A DNA stretch of 18,718 bases from Deltaproteobacteria bacterium (GCA_013152945.1 JAADFL010000141.1:1-18718), one strand, 5' to 3'. Positions 1 through 8,520 are shown, numbered from the stretch's first letter. Notes: generated by a model not told the origin, from the letters alone. Numbers and translations: made by a program.

Positions 1-1196
1 GTGACCTGAATATGGAGTAAAGCGCTTTCCCCATCCTTTGGGCCGGACCCGGTATATTCCAGCTTGATGTCCTGGTGTCCGCCCGGAACTATTTCACCGT
101 TTCCTGGTTCTATGGACAACCATGGTTTATCCGAGCGGGCGATCCAGGGACCGGGCGCGCCGCCGCAATTTTCAAGCCTGAGCATGCGAAACCTTTCCGG
201 ATGCTTTGGATCAAGCTCGATGTTTGCAGGAAGGTTACAGAAATCCGCCTTATCCTGTTCCTGCATTTCGAATCGCATGGCCATGGAACCGATACCCGAT
301 GCCCAGTACTTGATTCGAAAGAATCCGTTTTCACCCCAATCAGGTCCCCAAGAATTCTTGACTATCCAGGCCTGGTCTTTTTCATTCCAGCCGATGAGGG
401 AGACGGCATGGTACCCTTCTATGGTGGCGTCTTGGCTTTCCATGTACACTCCTGATTTATAGAACCTGAAGTCGGAATATACTGCTAGAGAAACTGGGAC
501 AGGCCTCCAGAAGATTTCAGCCCTCAACCTGTCGATTATCTTCCTGTCATCCGGTCCCATGGGGCCGAGCAAAGCAATCGGCACATGACTTTGTGTCTTG
601 ACCCTGTCTGTGCACGAGGCTGCTCTGCAAGCATTATCTGCAGCCTTGTAAGGGTAGCACGATTCATATGACACACCGTAATTTTCCAGGTACGCCGGGA
701 GCTTGCCCCAAGTGCCGCCGCCGTTGCAACCTCCGGAATCAGAGCAATCAATGATGTCCTGTTCAGAGAGATCGACATCGTTTGTGCCGTCAAAAGGTGT
801 TTTATTGCGAATCAGGAAAATGGATTCGACAGCGGCAAGGGAGCCGAAGGCCCAGCATGATCCGCATTGCGCCTGGTCCCTGACCGGGGTGATGAAGGAA
901 ACCCCCCCGCGGTTCCTCCAATCCAAGGCATCCGGAAGACCTGTGGCCGGTATTTGAGGCGGAGTATAATCGCTGCTGCGGGTGAAGGAAGCAAGTGCCT
1001 TTTCCATCAGGCTTGGAGGTATAAGGAGCTTCCTGAATTCTTCGGGTTTTAAAGATGAAACAGGAGTTTCGCCTGCCTGCCAATCCAAGCCCTGGCTTTC
1101 TATGGCCTGTTGGACTTCCTCGAGTCCTGGTTCGCGGGTTAATGTATTGTCCAGGCCCGGCAACAGGCTGATTAACATAATAGTACATGAAAGCAT
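1..1196 (-). CDS. Papain-like (C1 family) cysteine peptidase, partial (3' end outside window)
   Basis: Reading the minus strand from an ATG at 1196 gives 398 codons with no stop before the left edge, so the C-terminus is missing. All papain catalytic elements are visible: oxyanion Gln108 and nucleophile Cys114 in QCGSCWAF, His263 in GYHAVSLIGW, and Asn281 in VKNSWGPDWGENG. A short prosegment (about residues 20-85) precedes the mature domain, which begins near LPDALDWRNRGGV. After the peptidase, from about residue 318, comes an Ig/BACON-like beta region (PWLSIEPGNGEIVPGG). The enzyme should be an exported endopeptidase. The ATG has AGAGGTG four bases upstream, but the signal peptide starting there (MLSCTIMLISLL) lacks a basic n-region. 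In-frame codons upstream, back to a stop at 1254, are rich in Lys and Arg, so a non-ATG start near 1230-1235 is possible. It is divergent from the phosphoesterase lipoprotein gene. Confidence 0.9.
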   Translation of the reverse strand, partial: MLSCTIMLISLLPGLDNTLTREPGLEEVQQAIESQGLDWQAGETPVSSLKPEEFRKLLIPPSLMEKALASFTRSSDYTPPQIPATGLPDALDWRNRGGVSFITPVRDQAQCGSCWAFGSLAAVESIFLIRNKTPFDGTNDVDLSEQDIIDCSDSGGCNGGGTWGKLPAYLENYGVSYESCYPYKAADNACRAASCTDRVKTQSHVPIALLGPMGPDDRKIIDRLRAEIFWRPVPVSLAVYSDFRFYKSGVYMESQDATIEGYHAVSLIGWNEKDQAWIVKNSWGPDWGENGFFRIKYWASGIGSMAMRFEMQEQDKADFCNLPANIELDPKHPERFRMLRLENCGGAPGPWIARSDKPWLSIEPGNGEIVPGGHQDIKLEYTGSGPKDGESALLHIQV

Positions 1197-1255
1197 GTGA
1201 CACCTCTTGATGAATTTTTTGAAAGAACGAATGATACGTTTCTTTTTCGAAAATT

Positions 1256-1284
1256 AATATAGCACCCGGAACAGGTTGTAGCAA
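1256..1284 (-). promoter_or_regulatory. Candidate sigma-70-type promoter of the C1 peptidase gene
   Basis: On the minus strand, TTGCTA (1284-1279) and TATATT (1261-1256) are separated by 17 bases. The -10 box matches the consensus at five of six positions and the -35 box at four of six. The -10 box lies about 60 bases upstream of the ATG at 1196. This rests on consensus matching only. Confidence 0.45.
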
Positions 1285-1288
1285 TGAC

Positions 1289-1316
1289 TTGAGTTTCATG
1301 TTAATTAGTCTATTGT
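1289..1316 (+). promoter_or_regulatory. Candidate promoter of the metallophosphoesterase lipoprotein gene
   Basis: TTGAGT (1289-1294) and TATTGT (1311-1316) are spaced by 16 bases, about 60 bases before the ATG at 1376. Its -35 box lies only four bases from the -35 box of the opposing candidate promoter, so the two genes may share one control region. The match is moderate. Confidence 0.3.
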
Positions 1317-1375
1317 CTATTCAAAGGAATGACGTGGAGAGGGCGCTGAAGGTAAAATCGACATGGAGAGGAAGG

Positions 1376-2656
1376 ATGCTGAAAAATATTTTTTCGGTTT
1401 TGTTTTTAACGGTATTCCCGGTACTGACCGTTCTTTCCTGCAGCAGAAGCGATTCCAACAATTCAATTGCCGAGTGCAATGACGAGAACAAGTACATCGT
1501 CCCTCAAGGCACTGCAGACGAGACTTTTCTGGTGGGCCCGTACCTCATGCATACAACCGGCAGCTTTGTAGCGCTTTCGTGGGAGACCAAGGCCCAGGCA
1601 GACACGGTTGTGGAATACGGGCTGAAAAGCACGGATGAATTTCGGGTCACCGGCCCTTCAGGAACCATGCACAGGGCTGTGATGACCCGGCTCGAACCCG
1701 GGAATGTATACAAGTACAAAGCTTGCTCGGACCAGAAGTGCACCGGAGAACTTACCTTTGCAACACCACCCCTCTTGGATACGCCGTTCAGGTTCGTGGT
1801 ATACGGAGACAGCAGGTCCAATCCGGACGAGCATGCAATCGTGGCCAAGGAAATCGCTGAATCTTCTCCGGCCCTTGTTTTCAATGTCGGCGACATAGTT
1901 GAAAGGGGTGAGTTCCGGGACCAGTTCAAGTCCATGCATTTCGATCCCACAAGGGAGTTGGGGCAACACGTGCCGATTTACGTATCAATAGGAAACCACG
2001 AGTTCAACGGAGATAGGAAAGGTACATACTTCAAGGAATACATGATGTATCCCGGAGACGAAAATCTTCCGGACAGGCCCTCTGAAAAGGATCTGCCGCC
2101 CCATCCGGAGTTCAGCTATGCTTTCAGGTACCAGGATGTCTTTTTCCTGATATTGGATGATACCATGGATGCCCTGGACATCTTCTCCCCGGTCAAAGGG
2201 TACGAACCTCCGTTATGGCTCTGGCTCAAGCGACAGGTTCAGTCAGAGGCTGCCAAAACCGCAAAGTGGAGATTCGCCTTTATGCACTATCCTCCGGATT
2301 CCAAGTGTATTTCGGATACGGATGCAAATTCGGCTCCTTTTTCCGCAGTCAGGGGTGATGTTGTTCCATTGTTGCGGGAAAATAACTTCGATGCCTTGTT
2401 TACAGGTCATGTTCATGATTACGAGAGGATGAACTTCAAGGGTTTCCCGGTTGTCATAACAGGTGGCGGCGGAGCAGGCTTGGAGCAGGCTGATTCCTGC
2501 ACCAGGGAATTTTCACAGTCCCAGAGCTTTACATCGGTGCATCATTATACTGTCGTGGATTTAAATTGTGAACAAGCAGATATCAGGGCCTTGGATGTTG
2601 ATGGCAACCTGCTGGATGAATTTACACTCAAGGGTCATGATGGGCATGTGAGATGA
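1376..2656 (+). CDS. Exported metallophosphoesterase lipoprotein, purple acid phosphatase-like
   Basis: A protein of 426 residues. The N-terminus is a lipoprotein signal (MLKNIFSVLFLTVFPVLTVLSC), so the mature protein should be lipid-anchored at Cys22. Residues 50-130 form a fibronectin-III-like domain (VALSWETKAQADTVVEYGL), as in the N-terminal domain of purple acid phosphatases. The rest carries the metallophosphoesterase signature in order: GDSRSN (about 144), GDIVERG (about 172), GNHEF (about 206), FMHYPP (about 303) and GHVHDYER (about 354). These are the ligands of a two-metal phosphate-ester hydrolysis site. The substrate cannot be read from the sequence. The start was chosen because GGAGAGGAAGG directly precedes this ATG and the signal peptide begins here; an in-frame GTG/ATG reading from 1289 would put 29 non-signal residues in front. 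It converges on the large TPR gene. Confidence 0.88.
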   Translation: MLKNIFSVLFLTVFPVLTVLSCSRSDSNNSIAECNDENKYIVPQGTADETFLVGPYLMHTTGSFVALSWETKAQADTVVEYGLKSTDEFRVTGPSGTMHRAVMTRLEPGNVYKYKACSDQKCTGELTFATPPLLDTPFRFVVYGDSRSNPDEHAIVAKEIAESSPALVFNVGDIVERGEFRDQFKSMHFDPTRELGQHVPIYVSIGNHEFNGDRKGTYFKEYMMYPGDENLPDRPSEKDLPPHPEFSYAFRYQDVFFLILDDTMDALDIFSPVKGYEPPLWLWLKRQVQSEAAKTAKWRFAFMHYPPDSKCISDTDANSAPFSAVRGDVVPLLRENNFDALFTGHVHDYERMNFKGFPVVITGGGGAGLEQADSCTREFSQSQSFTSVHHYTVVDLNCEQADIRALDVDGNLLDEFTLKGHDGHVR

Positions 2657-2660
2657 TGAT

Positions 2661-2689
2661 GGGTGAGATGGGGATGGGAATGATGGGGG
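2661..2689 (+). other. G-run cluster with G-quadruplex potential, just after the phosphoesterase stop
   Basis: Four G runs (2661-2663, 2670-2673, 2676-2678, 2685-2689) are separated by loops of 6, 2 and 6 bases, which fits the canonical G3+N1-7 pattern on the plus strand. They begin five bases after the stop codon at 2654-2656 and sit in a purine-rich tract of GATGATGGGGA-like units that continues to about 2714. In RNA this would be the immediate 3' untranslated region of the phosphoesterase. Folding is inferred, not shown. Confidence 0.45.
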
Positions 2690-2816
2690 AGGATACGGAT
2701 GATGGGGACGGAGGTTGAAAACCACCACGATAATCAAGGGTTAACGCGGCCGGCAGAGATGATTGCCTATGCTGTCCGGGGCCGGTTTTTCAGGGTACAT
2801 GGCCAATAATTATTAT

Positions 2817-2866
2817 TTGCCCCGTCCCGATAAATTGCCCCGTCCCCCGAGAAATCCCCGAGAAAT
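2817..2866. repeat. Short GC-rich direct repeats in the convergent gap
   Basis: TTGCCCCGTCCC occurs at 2817-2828 and again at 2835-2846. It is followed by two tandem copies of CCCCGAGAAAT at 2845-2855 and 2856-2866. The remaining gap between the two convergent genes (2657-2897) holds no plausible ORF and no clear GC-hairpin plus T-run terminator on either strand. Similar CCCCGTCCC / GGGGACGGGG elements are common in deltaproteobacterial intergenic DNA and often lie near REP-type transposases. That link is from general knowledge, and no transposase is seen here. Confidence 0.55.
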
Positions 2867-2897
2867 TGACCGGGAATAACCCAAAGCCCCTGTTTCG

Positions 2898-5800
2898 TCA
2901 CTCCAATGACATTCCGAGGTTTTTCCGTACCAGAAAATATTGATCGCTCAAGGCAAATTCCAGGAGTTTTGCTATCCTCTTGGACTTGGCAAGAGGACTT
3001 AGCATATTCACACTGTCGGAAATTCTTATTTGTCCGTCAGTTTCCTCATCTTGCAAGAGTGCTGATACGGCCACTCCAAGGTCGCCGCACAACACGAATC
3101 CTGCCCTGTCAGCAGTCGTTGTCAGGGCCTGCACATAGGATTCGAAATCCAGCTCACCAATCCTGTGAGCCAATGTTTTGATCATGGGTTCGAGGACTTT
3201 TCTGCTCTTTCTGGGCAGACCCTTGTATAGTTTTTTCGATATTTCATCGAGTTCCGCTTGGTCGATTCCGGGAAGGGGAAAGTCCGGTTCGAAATTGTGA
3301 ACCACTGCGGCAAACACCTTCCTTGTTGCATCCGCTCCTATCTTGGTGAATAGCGCTCCCCGGTTGACGAGCAGCTCTATTGCCCAGGCCAGGTGGAACT
3401 TCTGAACAGGCCTGGTCTGGCGTTCCAACTCTGAAGAAATGATCAGGATTGGAGGGGCGCCGATAAAGGCCTTAATCGGCTTATCGGAATTCGTATGTAT
3501 GTAAGCATCGTAACCCGGCAGTCCAAGTTGAGAAGCAAAGTCATCAAGGATTTTTCTCAGGTTGGCGTTAGACCTGGTAGACAGGCGGTTCGACCTTCCG
3601 AGCCCCAGGGTCTTCAAGGGGTTCTCCGGGTAGAGGCGCGTAAGGCCTTCCCCGATTATGGATGCGACATTGCGCAACAAGCCCCTTTCATCCTTGTGTG
3701 TGATGATGCTCTCGTGGTCTTCCTTGGTGAGCTTTGCCGCGGGTTCCTTGGGTATCTTCGCCCTGTTTTCGGAAATAAAGTCCATTTCCTCGTCATTTGC
3801 ATCCTTCAAGTACCGGATAAATGAAGTCACAAGATATGCCTTATCTGTTTCACCGAGTTCACGATAGAGCCTGCCTAGCGCGTGGAATGCCTCGTACTGC
3901 AGGGGATCCCGTGCAACTATTTCCTTGTAAGTCTCGATTGCCTCTTGCTTGCCGACCGGGGTCGCCGCCATGAGGTTTGCAAGGGTTATTTTCAGGTGAG
4001 TATTCGATGGGATATCATTGACCGCCCTCCTGTAGAGCCCGATGGCCTTATCCATGTCGTTCAATTGATTTATGTACAGGTCTCCCAACTCGTCGAAAAG
4101 TTCTATCGCCTCCTGTCTAACCTCGATAGGCGCTGTGGACAAGAAATTGTCATAAGCGGATGCAGCCTCTTGAATCCGGTTCTGGGCCTTGTACATCTCA
4201 ACGATGTTTTTGACTGCATCCAAGCTGGCTGGATCTACCTCGAGTGCTCTCTGGTAACAAATTTCTGCATTCGCAGTATCATTGAATCCTTCTTTGTATG
4301 CTATAGCCAACTTGAGGTAATGATCGACCAATCGTTTTCTGCTGGTCTCCTTGGTGATTAGTTTGTTGATGGTCTCGAGGGCATTTCTCCAGTCCTGGAC
4401 TTGCAGGTACAAGCCCCCCAGCTTTTCGAGGGCCGCCACATTATCAGGGTCGAAAGCAAGAACCGCCTTGAAATATTCCATCGCCCCTGTTGAATCGGAA
4501 AGTTTCTCTTCGAGTAAAGTGCCCTGTTTGAAATTCAAGGCAATAAGTTCTTCCCGGCTGCCGCCCAGTTGAATGAGCCTCTTCAGCAAGTCTTTTGCTT
4601 CCGACCATTTCTCGAAAGATATCTTCAGGTCACATAACGTATAGAGCGCCTGCTTGTTGTCGGAATCCTGCTCCAAAGCCTTTGCAAGATAATCCTGTGC
4701 CTTGTCCACGTCATCAAGCCGTTCCAGGCAAAGCCTGGCAGCCTTGTCGTACAGAGCAGCCAATTCACGTGGCTGTTGTTCGTTTCGAATTCTTGTCTCG
4801 TACAGTTCCAGGAGTTCCTGGTATTCTCCCTGTTGGGCCAGGAGAGCATCCAGCAATCTAAAGGATTCTCCATGAAGCGGGTCCAGTTCCAAGACCTTTA
4901 AGAATCCTTGCTTTGCCTTCTCCGGATCGGCGAGCTTGTTGAGGGAAATGAAACCTATCTGGAATTGCGTTGCCACGGCTTGATATGGAGATTGTGCGGC
5001 CTCGGCTTCTTTTTTCAGAATCGTGAGCAAGTCTTGCCAGCGTTTCAATCTTGTCAACATGCGTTTCAACGCCTTAATGGACGGTAGATAGGTAGGGTCG
5101 TTTTCCAGTGCTTCCGCATAATATGCAGCCGCCTTTTCCTTGTCTTCCGTATTCTTGTCCCAGAGGTCTCCGAGTTGATGAGCGAGTACACATCTTTCCG
5201 TGGGATCTTGCGCGGATTTCTTTTTCCGCTCCAGCGTCTCTGCAAGGCCCTCCCATACGCCGGCTTTCTTATACAGGTCCTCCAGGGCGTCCAGCGCCAT
5301 CTTGTTGAACGGATCGATTTCCAGCACCTTGAGATAATGGTCTCCCGGTGCTGCTTTGTCCTGCAACTTGTTTTCAACCAGTTTGGCCATCTCCAGTTGT
5401 AGCGCTACCTGTGAATCGCGGTCACCTACCAGCTCCGCCAAACGGGAGAGTACTAGGTAAAGCTTTTCCCACTGTCCTTTGCTTCGATAGGTCTCCTCGA
5501 GTATCCTTAAAGCGACCAGGTTGGATTGGTCGATCTCAAGGATTTGTTCGTAGCAGTACAAGGCCGCATCGGGGTTGGACAGTTTTTGATCATGTATTTC
5601 GGCCATTACTTGCAATAGGGTCACTTTTCGGTTGGCTGAAGTCGTGCCCGCCAACTCCGCCTCGTATACCGTTATCAGTTCGCTCCATTGCCCTGTTTTT
5701 ACGTATAATCTAATCAGGGATCGTATTGCAGGCAGGTAACCGGAGTTTGCATCCAGGGCCTGTCTATAGGCTTCGACCGCCTTTTCGGGATCATCCAGTC

Positions 5801-8279
5801 TTTCTTCGAAAATTTCGCCGATTTTGAAAAGTAGGAAAATCCTTTGATTATCATCCTTGGTTATTTCGATCTGCCGTTCATAGGTTTCGACCAGGTTGTT
5901 CCAGTCTCTTCTCGACGTGTATATTCTTGCCAAGGCTTCCAAGGCCGGTATGTACGTGGGTTCCAGGTCGAGTACTTTCATATATGAATCAATCGCATTC
6001 TCCTCGTTGAGCAACTTTTCTTCCCAGATTTCGCCAATCTTGTATTGCAGGCTGACCACGACTTCCGGGCTTTGGGTTACCTCGATCTCCTGGTAGTACA
6101 TGTTGATCAAATCTTCCCAGTTTCCCCTTTGGAGATAGAGCCGTCCCAGGTCGGACAGGGCGGGGAGGTAAGTAGGCTGTATGGCCAAAGCCCTGCGGTA
6201 ATACTCGGCCGCCTTGTCCTTGTCTTCCAGCTTTTCTTCGAATATTTCACCATTCTTATGATAGAGTGCTACGATCTGATTGGGGTCTTGCACTATGTTG
6301 GCCTCTTGTTCGTTGACATCGAGCAGGTCTTCCCATTGTCCCTGTTGAAAAAATATTCTACCAAGCAATCGAACTGCGGGAAGGTAATCAGGCACTTCCT
6401 GCAAAATGCGCCGGTAGGTCTCGATAGCCTTTTCTCTTTGGCCCAGCCTTTCTTCGTAAAGGTTACCCAGTTTCTCCAGGAGATGAGTCTTTTGTGCCTT
6501 GTCGTGAGTAACATTCAACTCGCCGAGGTACAAGACAGCCAGGTCTTCCCAGCGCTTGTACTTATTGTAATAACTTCCCAGCGCCTTCAGTGAGGGCAGG
6601 TGGTTTGGTATCAGCTCCAGGACCTTTGAGTACATCTCAATGGCCTTGTCATCGTTCGCTAGTTTCTCTTCGAATATCTCCGCCGCCTTGAAATACCTGT
6701 TGGCAATCTGTCTTTTTTCCTTGGTTGCTTCCGCCTCCAAAAGGAGCATGTCTATTTGGTTCTCCCAGTTCTTATTTTTTGCGTACAGCTTGCCCAATGA
6801 CTGCAAGGCCGGGAGATAGGAAGGAAATACTTCCCTGATTTTCGAAAATGCCTCTATTGCCTTTTGGTCGTCAAAGAGTTTTTCTTCCCAGAGCAGGCCC
6901 AGCTTGTAGTAAAGCGAGACCTTGTTATGTACGTCGGTGGTCGCATCGGCGAGCTTGTTATAAACATCTGCAAGATCCTGCCACATCTGGTTAACGTCGC
7001 AGACCTTCTCCAGTTCATTGAGTACCAAGAGATTGTCGGGAGCCAGGTCCGACGCCTGTTTGAGGAGTTGTATGGCCTTATCCGGATTTTCCAAGTGTTC
7101 CGTGCAAATTCGGGCGCTTTGGTACAACAATAGCGCCTTTTCCCGGTTATCTTCCGCCAGCCTGATTTCCGTGTTGAAAAGTGTTAGAAGATCCTCGAAT
7201 CTCCCTAGTTCGGCAAGTAGTTTACGCAATGCCCTTACTGTATTGGCATTTGTGGGATCTATCAGGAGACTTTGCCTGTACAACTCGAGGGCGGCTTCTT
7301 TTTTTTCAGGTGCCTGAATCAACAGGCTTGCAGCCTCGAAAAGGTGAAATGCCTTTAGTGAGGGCTCGGATGCGGCTTCAGCAATGCCCATTGCAGCCTC
7401 GGCCCATTTTTCCCCATTTCCCGATGCCTTTGCCTGTTGTTTCATTCGGTAAAGCGCCATCATGTTCTTGGGATCAAGTGAAACCGCTTCAGAGAGCGCA
7501 TCCGCCGCTTCATCCGGTTTATTTAGATGTTCCGAGAGGATCTCGGAATAGTCGAGTAACAGGAGGCTCTTGGAAGCGTCATCATTGGCATGTTCTATTT
7601 CTCTTTTCAGAAAGGTCGCAGCTTTTTCCCATTGGCGCGAGTCCATCAGCAGCCTTCTTGCCGCATTCAGGGGCGGTAGGTAGGTCTGGTCTGCAGAACA
7701 GGATTTTTCGTATGAATCCATGGCCTGTTTCAGTGCGCCGAGCCTTTGCTCCCAGAGCCTGCCCATCTCGAAATACAACTCGGCCCTGCGGCGTTTTGTA
7801 TTGGCTGCCGCTGCCTCACGTTCGAAGATCTGCACCAGGCGAACCCATTCATCCGATTCCTTGTCGGTGACAGCCAGTTCAGCAGGAAGATCTTCAGCCC
7901 CTCCATCCGGTTTTATCGATGCGCCTGCTTCCTCTCTTGCCTCATCAGGCGCTTCAAGTGATTCGGGTTGAACCTGGCCCGGCCCGGTATCCTCTTTTTC
8001 GTCCGATGAATCCCGGACAGTTTCCATCCCGGATTCGCCCGGCCGTGTATCCTTTAGGTTGATGGTTTGTTCGGGTTCGAGATCATTTTCGTTTTCTACG
8101 GTGGAATCGATTTCCCCGGATTTCCAGTCAAGGTCGGAAAAGTCATCGGGATCCGATTCTTCATTGCTGTCCTTGGGCGGAGACGAAAAAAAATCTTCTT
8201 CAATATTGTCTTGTGGGTTTTCGTCCTTGATGTCTTCGGATTTCTCGTTCTTGGGATCTTCGCCATCTCTATCAGGCAT
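2898..8279 (-). CDS. Giant tetratricopeptide-repeat protein with unassigned C-terminal domain
   Basis: A protein of 1,793 residues with no signal peptide or membrane segment, so cytoplasmic. Residues 1 to about 140 are very acidic and low in complexity. From about 150 to about 1480 there are roughly 17 related units of about 74 residues, each two TPR helix pairs. The core reads like EEKL.D..KAIE.Y.KVLEL.P..LPAL..LG.LY, followed by a helix marked W..L (KRWEDLAVLY, GQWEDLLDVN, GNWEDLINMY, GQWSELITVY). Such arrays are protein-binding scaffolds. The last 260 residues (from about ITHKDERGLL) are not TPR and have no motif I can assign firmly. Start choice: the ATG at 8279 has GGAGG eight bases upstream, while an in-frame ATG at 8294 has only a weak site, so five extra residues remain possible. 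It is divergent from the DivIVA-domain gene. Its partners are unknown. Confidence 0.9.
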   Translation of the reverse strand: MPDRDGEDPKNEKSEDIKDENPQDNIEEDFFSSPPKDSNEESDPDDFSDLDWKSGEIDSTVENENDLEPEQTINLKDTRPGESGMETVRDSSDEKEDTGPGQVQPESLEAPDEAREEAGASIKPDGGAEDLPAELAVTDKESDEWVRLVQIFEREAAAANTKRRRAELYFEMGRLWEQRLGALKQAMDSYEKSCSADQTYLPPLNAARRLLMDSRQWEKAATFLKREIEHANDDASKSLLLLDYSEILSEHLNKPDEAADALSEAVSLDPKNMMALYRMKQQAKASGNGEKWAEAAMGIAEAASEPSLKAFHLFEAASLLIQAPEKKEAALELYRQSLLIDPTNANTVRALRKLLAELGRFEDLLTLFNTEIRLAEDNREKALLLYQSARICTEHLENPDKAIQLLKQASDLAPDNLLVLNELEKVCDVNQMWQDLADVYNKLADATTDVHNKVSLYYKLGLLWEEKLFDDQKAIEAFSKIREVFPSYLPALQSLGKLYAKNKNWENQIDMLLLEAEATKEKRQIANRYFKAAEIFEEKLANDDKAIEMYSKVLELIPNHLPSLKALGSYYNKYKRWEDLAVLYLGELNVTHDKAQKTHLLEKLGNLYEERLGQREKAIETYRRILQEVPDYLPAVRLLGRIFFQQGQWEDLLDVNEQEANIVQDPNQIVALYHKNGEIFEEKLEDKDKAAEYYRRALAIQPTYLPALSDLGRLYLQRGNWEDLINMYYQEIEVTQSPEVVVSLQYKIGEIWEEKLLNEENAIDSYMKVLDLEPTYIPALEALARIYTSRRDWNNLVETYERQIEITKDDNQRIFLLFKIGEIFEERLDDPEKAVEAYRQALDANSGYLPAIRSLIRLYVKTGQWSELITVYEAELAGTTSANRKVTLLQVMAEIHDQKLSNPDAALYCYEQILEIDQSNLVALRILEETYRSKGQWEKLYLVLSRLAELVGDRDSQVALQLEMAKLVENKLQDKAAPGDHYLKVLEIDPFNKMALDALEDLYKKAGVWEGLAETLERKKKSAQDPTERCVLAHQLGDLWDKNTEDKEKAAAYYAEALENDPTYLPSIKALKRMLTRLKRWQDLLTILKKEAEAAQSPYQAVATQFQIGFISLNKLADPEKAKQGFLKVLELDPLHGESFRLLDALLAQQGEYQELLELYETRIRNEQQPRELAALYDKAARLCLERLDDVDKAQDYLAKALEQDSDNKQALYTLCDLKISFEKWSEAKDLLKRLIQLGGSREELIALNFKQGTLLEEKLSDSTGAMEYFKAVLAFDPDNVAALEKLGGLYLQVQDWRNALETINKLITKETSRKRLVDHYLKLAIAYKEGFNDTANAEICYQRALEVDPASLDAVKNIVEMYKAQNRIQEAASAYDNFLSTAPIEVRQEAIELFDELGDLYINQLNDMDKAIGLYRRAVNDIPSNTHLKITLANLMAATPVGKQEAIETYKEIVARDPLQYEAFHALGRLYRELGETDKAYLVTSFIRYLKDANDEEMDFISENRAKIPKEPAAKLTKEDHESIITHKDERGLLRNVASIIGEGLTRLYPENPLKTLGLGRSNRLSTRSNANLRKILDDFASQLGLPGYDAYIHTNSDKPIKAFIGAPPILIISSELERQTRPVQKFHLAWAIELLVNRGALFTKIGADATRKVFAAVVHNFEPDFPLPGIDQAELDEISKKLYKGLPRKSRKVLEPMIKTLAHRIGELDFESYVQALTTTADRAGFVLCGDLGVAVSALLQDEETDGQIRISDSVNMLSPLAKSKRIAKLLEFALSDQYFLVRKNLGMSLE

Positions 8280-8424
8280 TTGTTTGGCCTCCATAGCTTA
8301 CTCTACCGGCAAGCTGGGATTACCGCCGGTGCACACCGAAATTTTCAATGAAAGTACCAGGAGGTCAATCTACTATCAAGTGAAATTTGTTACAAGCCGC
8401 CCGGTGCGGTGTTTTTCCGAAAAG

Positions 8425-8486
8425 TTGACAATGTGGGAATATTTTTTTTGTAAACTTGCAGATCTTGTCAATGTGGTGCAAACTTG
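8425..8486 (+). promoter_or_regulatory. Direct-repeat control region upstream of the DivIVA-domain gene
   Basis: TTGACAATGTGG (8425-8436) and TTGTCAATGTGG (8465-8476) are 12-base copies with one mismatch, spaced exactly 40 bases. Each is followed by AAACTTG (8452-8458 and 8480-8486). The first copy starts with a perfect -35 hexamer, but no good -10 hexamer is found at the usual 16-18 bases (TAAACT is 20 away). The pair may be two promoter copies or two operator half-sites. It lies 35-96 bases before the TTG start and in the shared upstream region of the giant TPR gene. Confidence 0.4.
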
Positions 8487-8520
8487 TATCGATAGAACAC
8501 AAAGGATATGGAGGTGTGCC

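Noticed and set aside
64-462. Plus-strand ORFs near the left edge
   Set aside because: They are antisense to the C1 peptidase, which has conserved catalytic residues throughout this stretch.
802-1299. Minus-strand ORF of 165 residues
   Set aside because: It is a different frame from the C1 peptidase, whose catalytic motifs lie in the other frame over the same bases.
1289-1375. Earlier start for the phosphoesterase lipoprotein
   Set aside because: It would place 29 residues before the signal peptide and overlap the candidate promoter; the ATG at 1376 has a strong ribosome site.
2657-2897. Intrinsic terminators for the two convergent genes
   Set aside because: I found only weak GGCCGG-type pairing near 2750-2790 with a short T run, not a convincing stem and loop on either strand.
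3495-7317. Many plus-strand ORFs of 60-230 residues opposite the TPR gene
   Set aside because: They are shadows of a long, regular TPR reading frame; none shows a domain, a consistent start or a ribosome site.
8059-8520. N-terminal extension of the DivIVA-domain protein from the open frame upstream
   Set aside because: The stretch is antisense to the TPR gene N-terminus and the divergent promoter region. The DivIVA hallmark starts right after the TTG at 8521, which has a good ribosome site.
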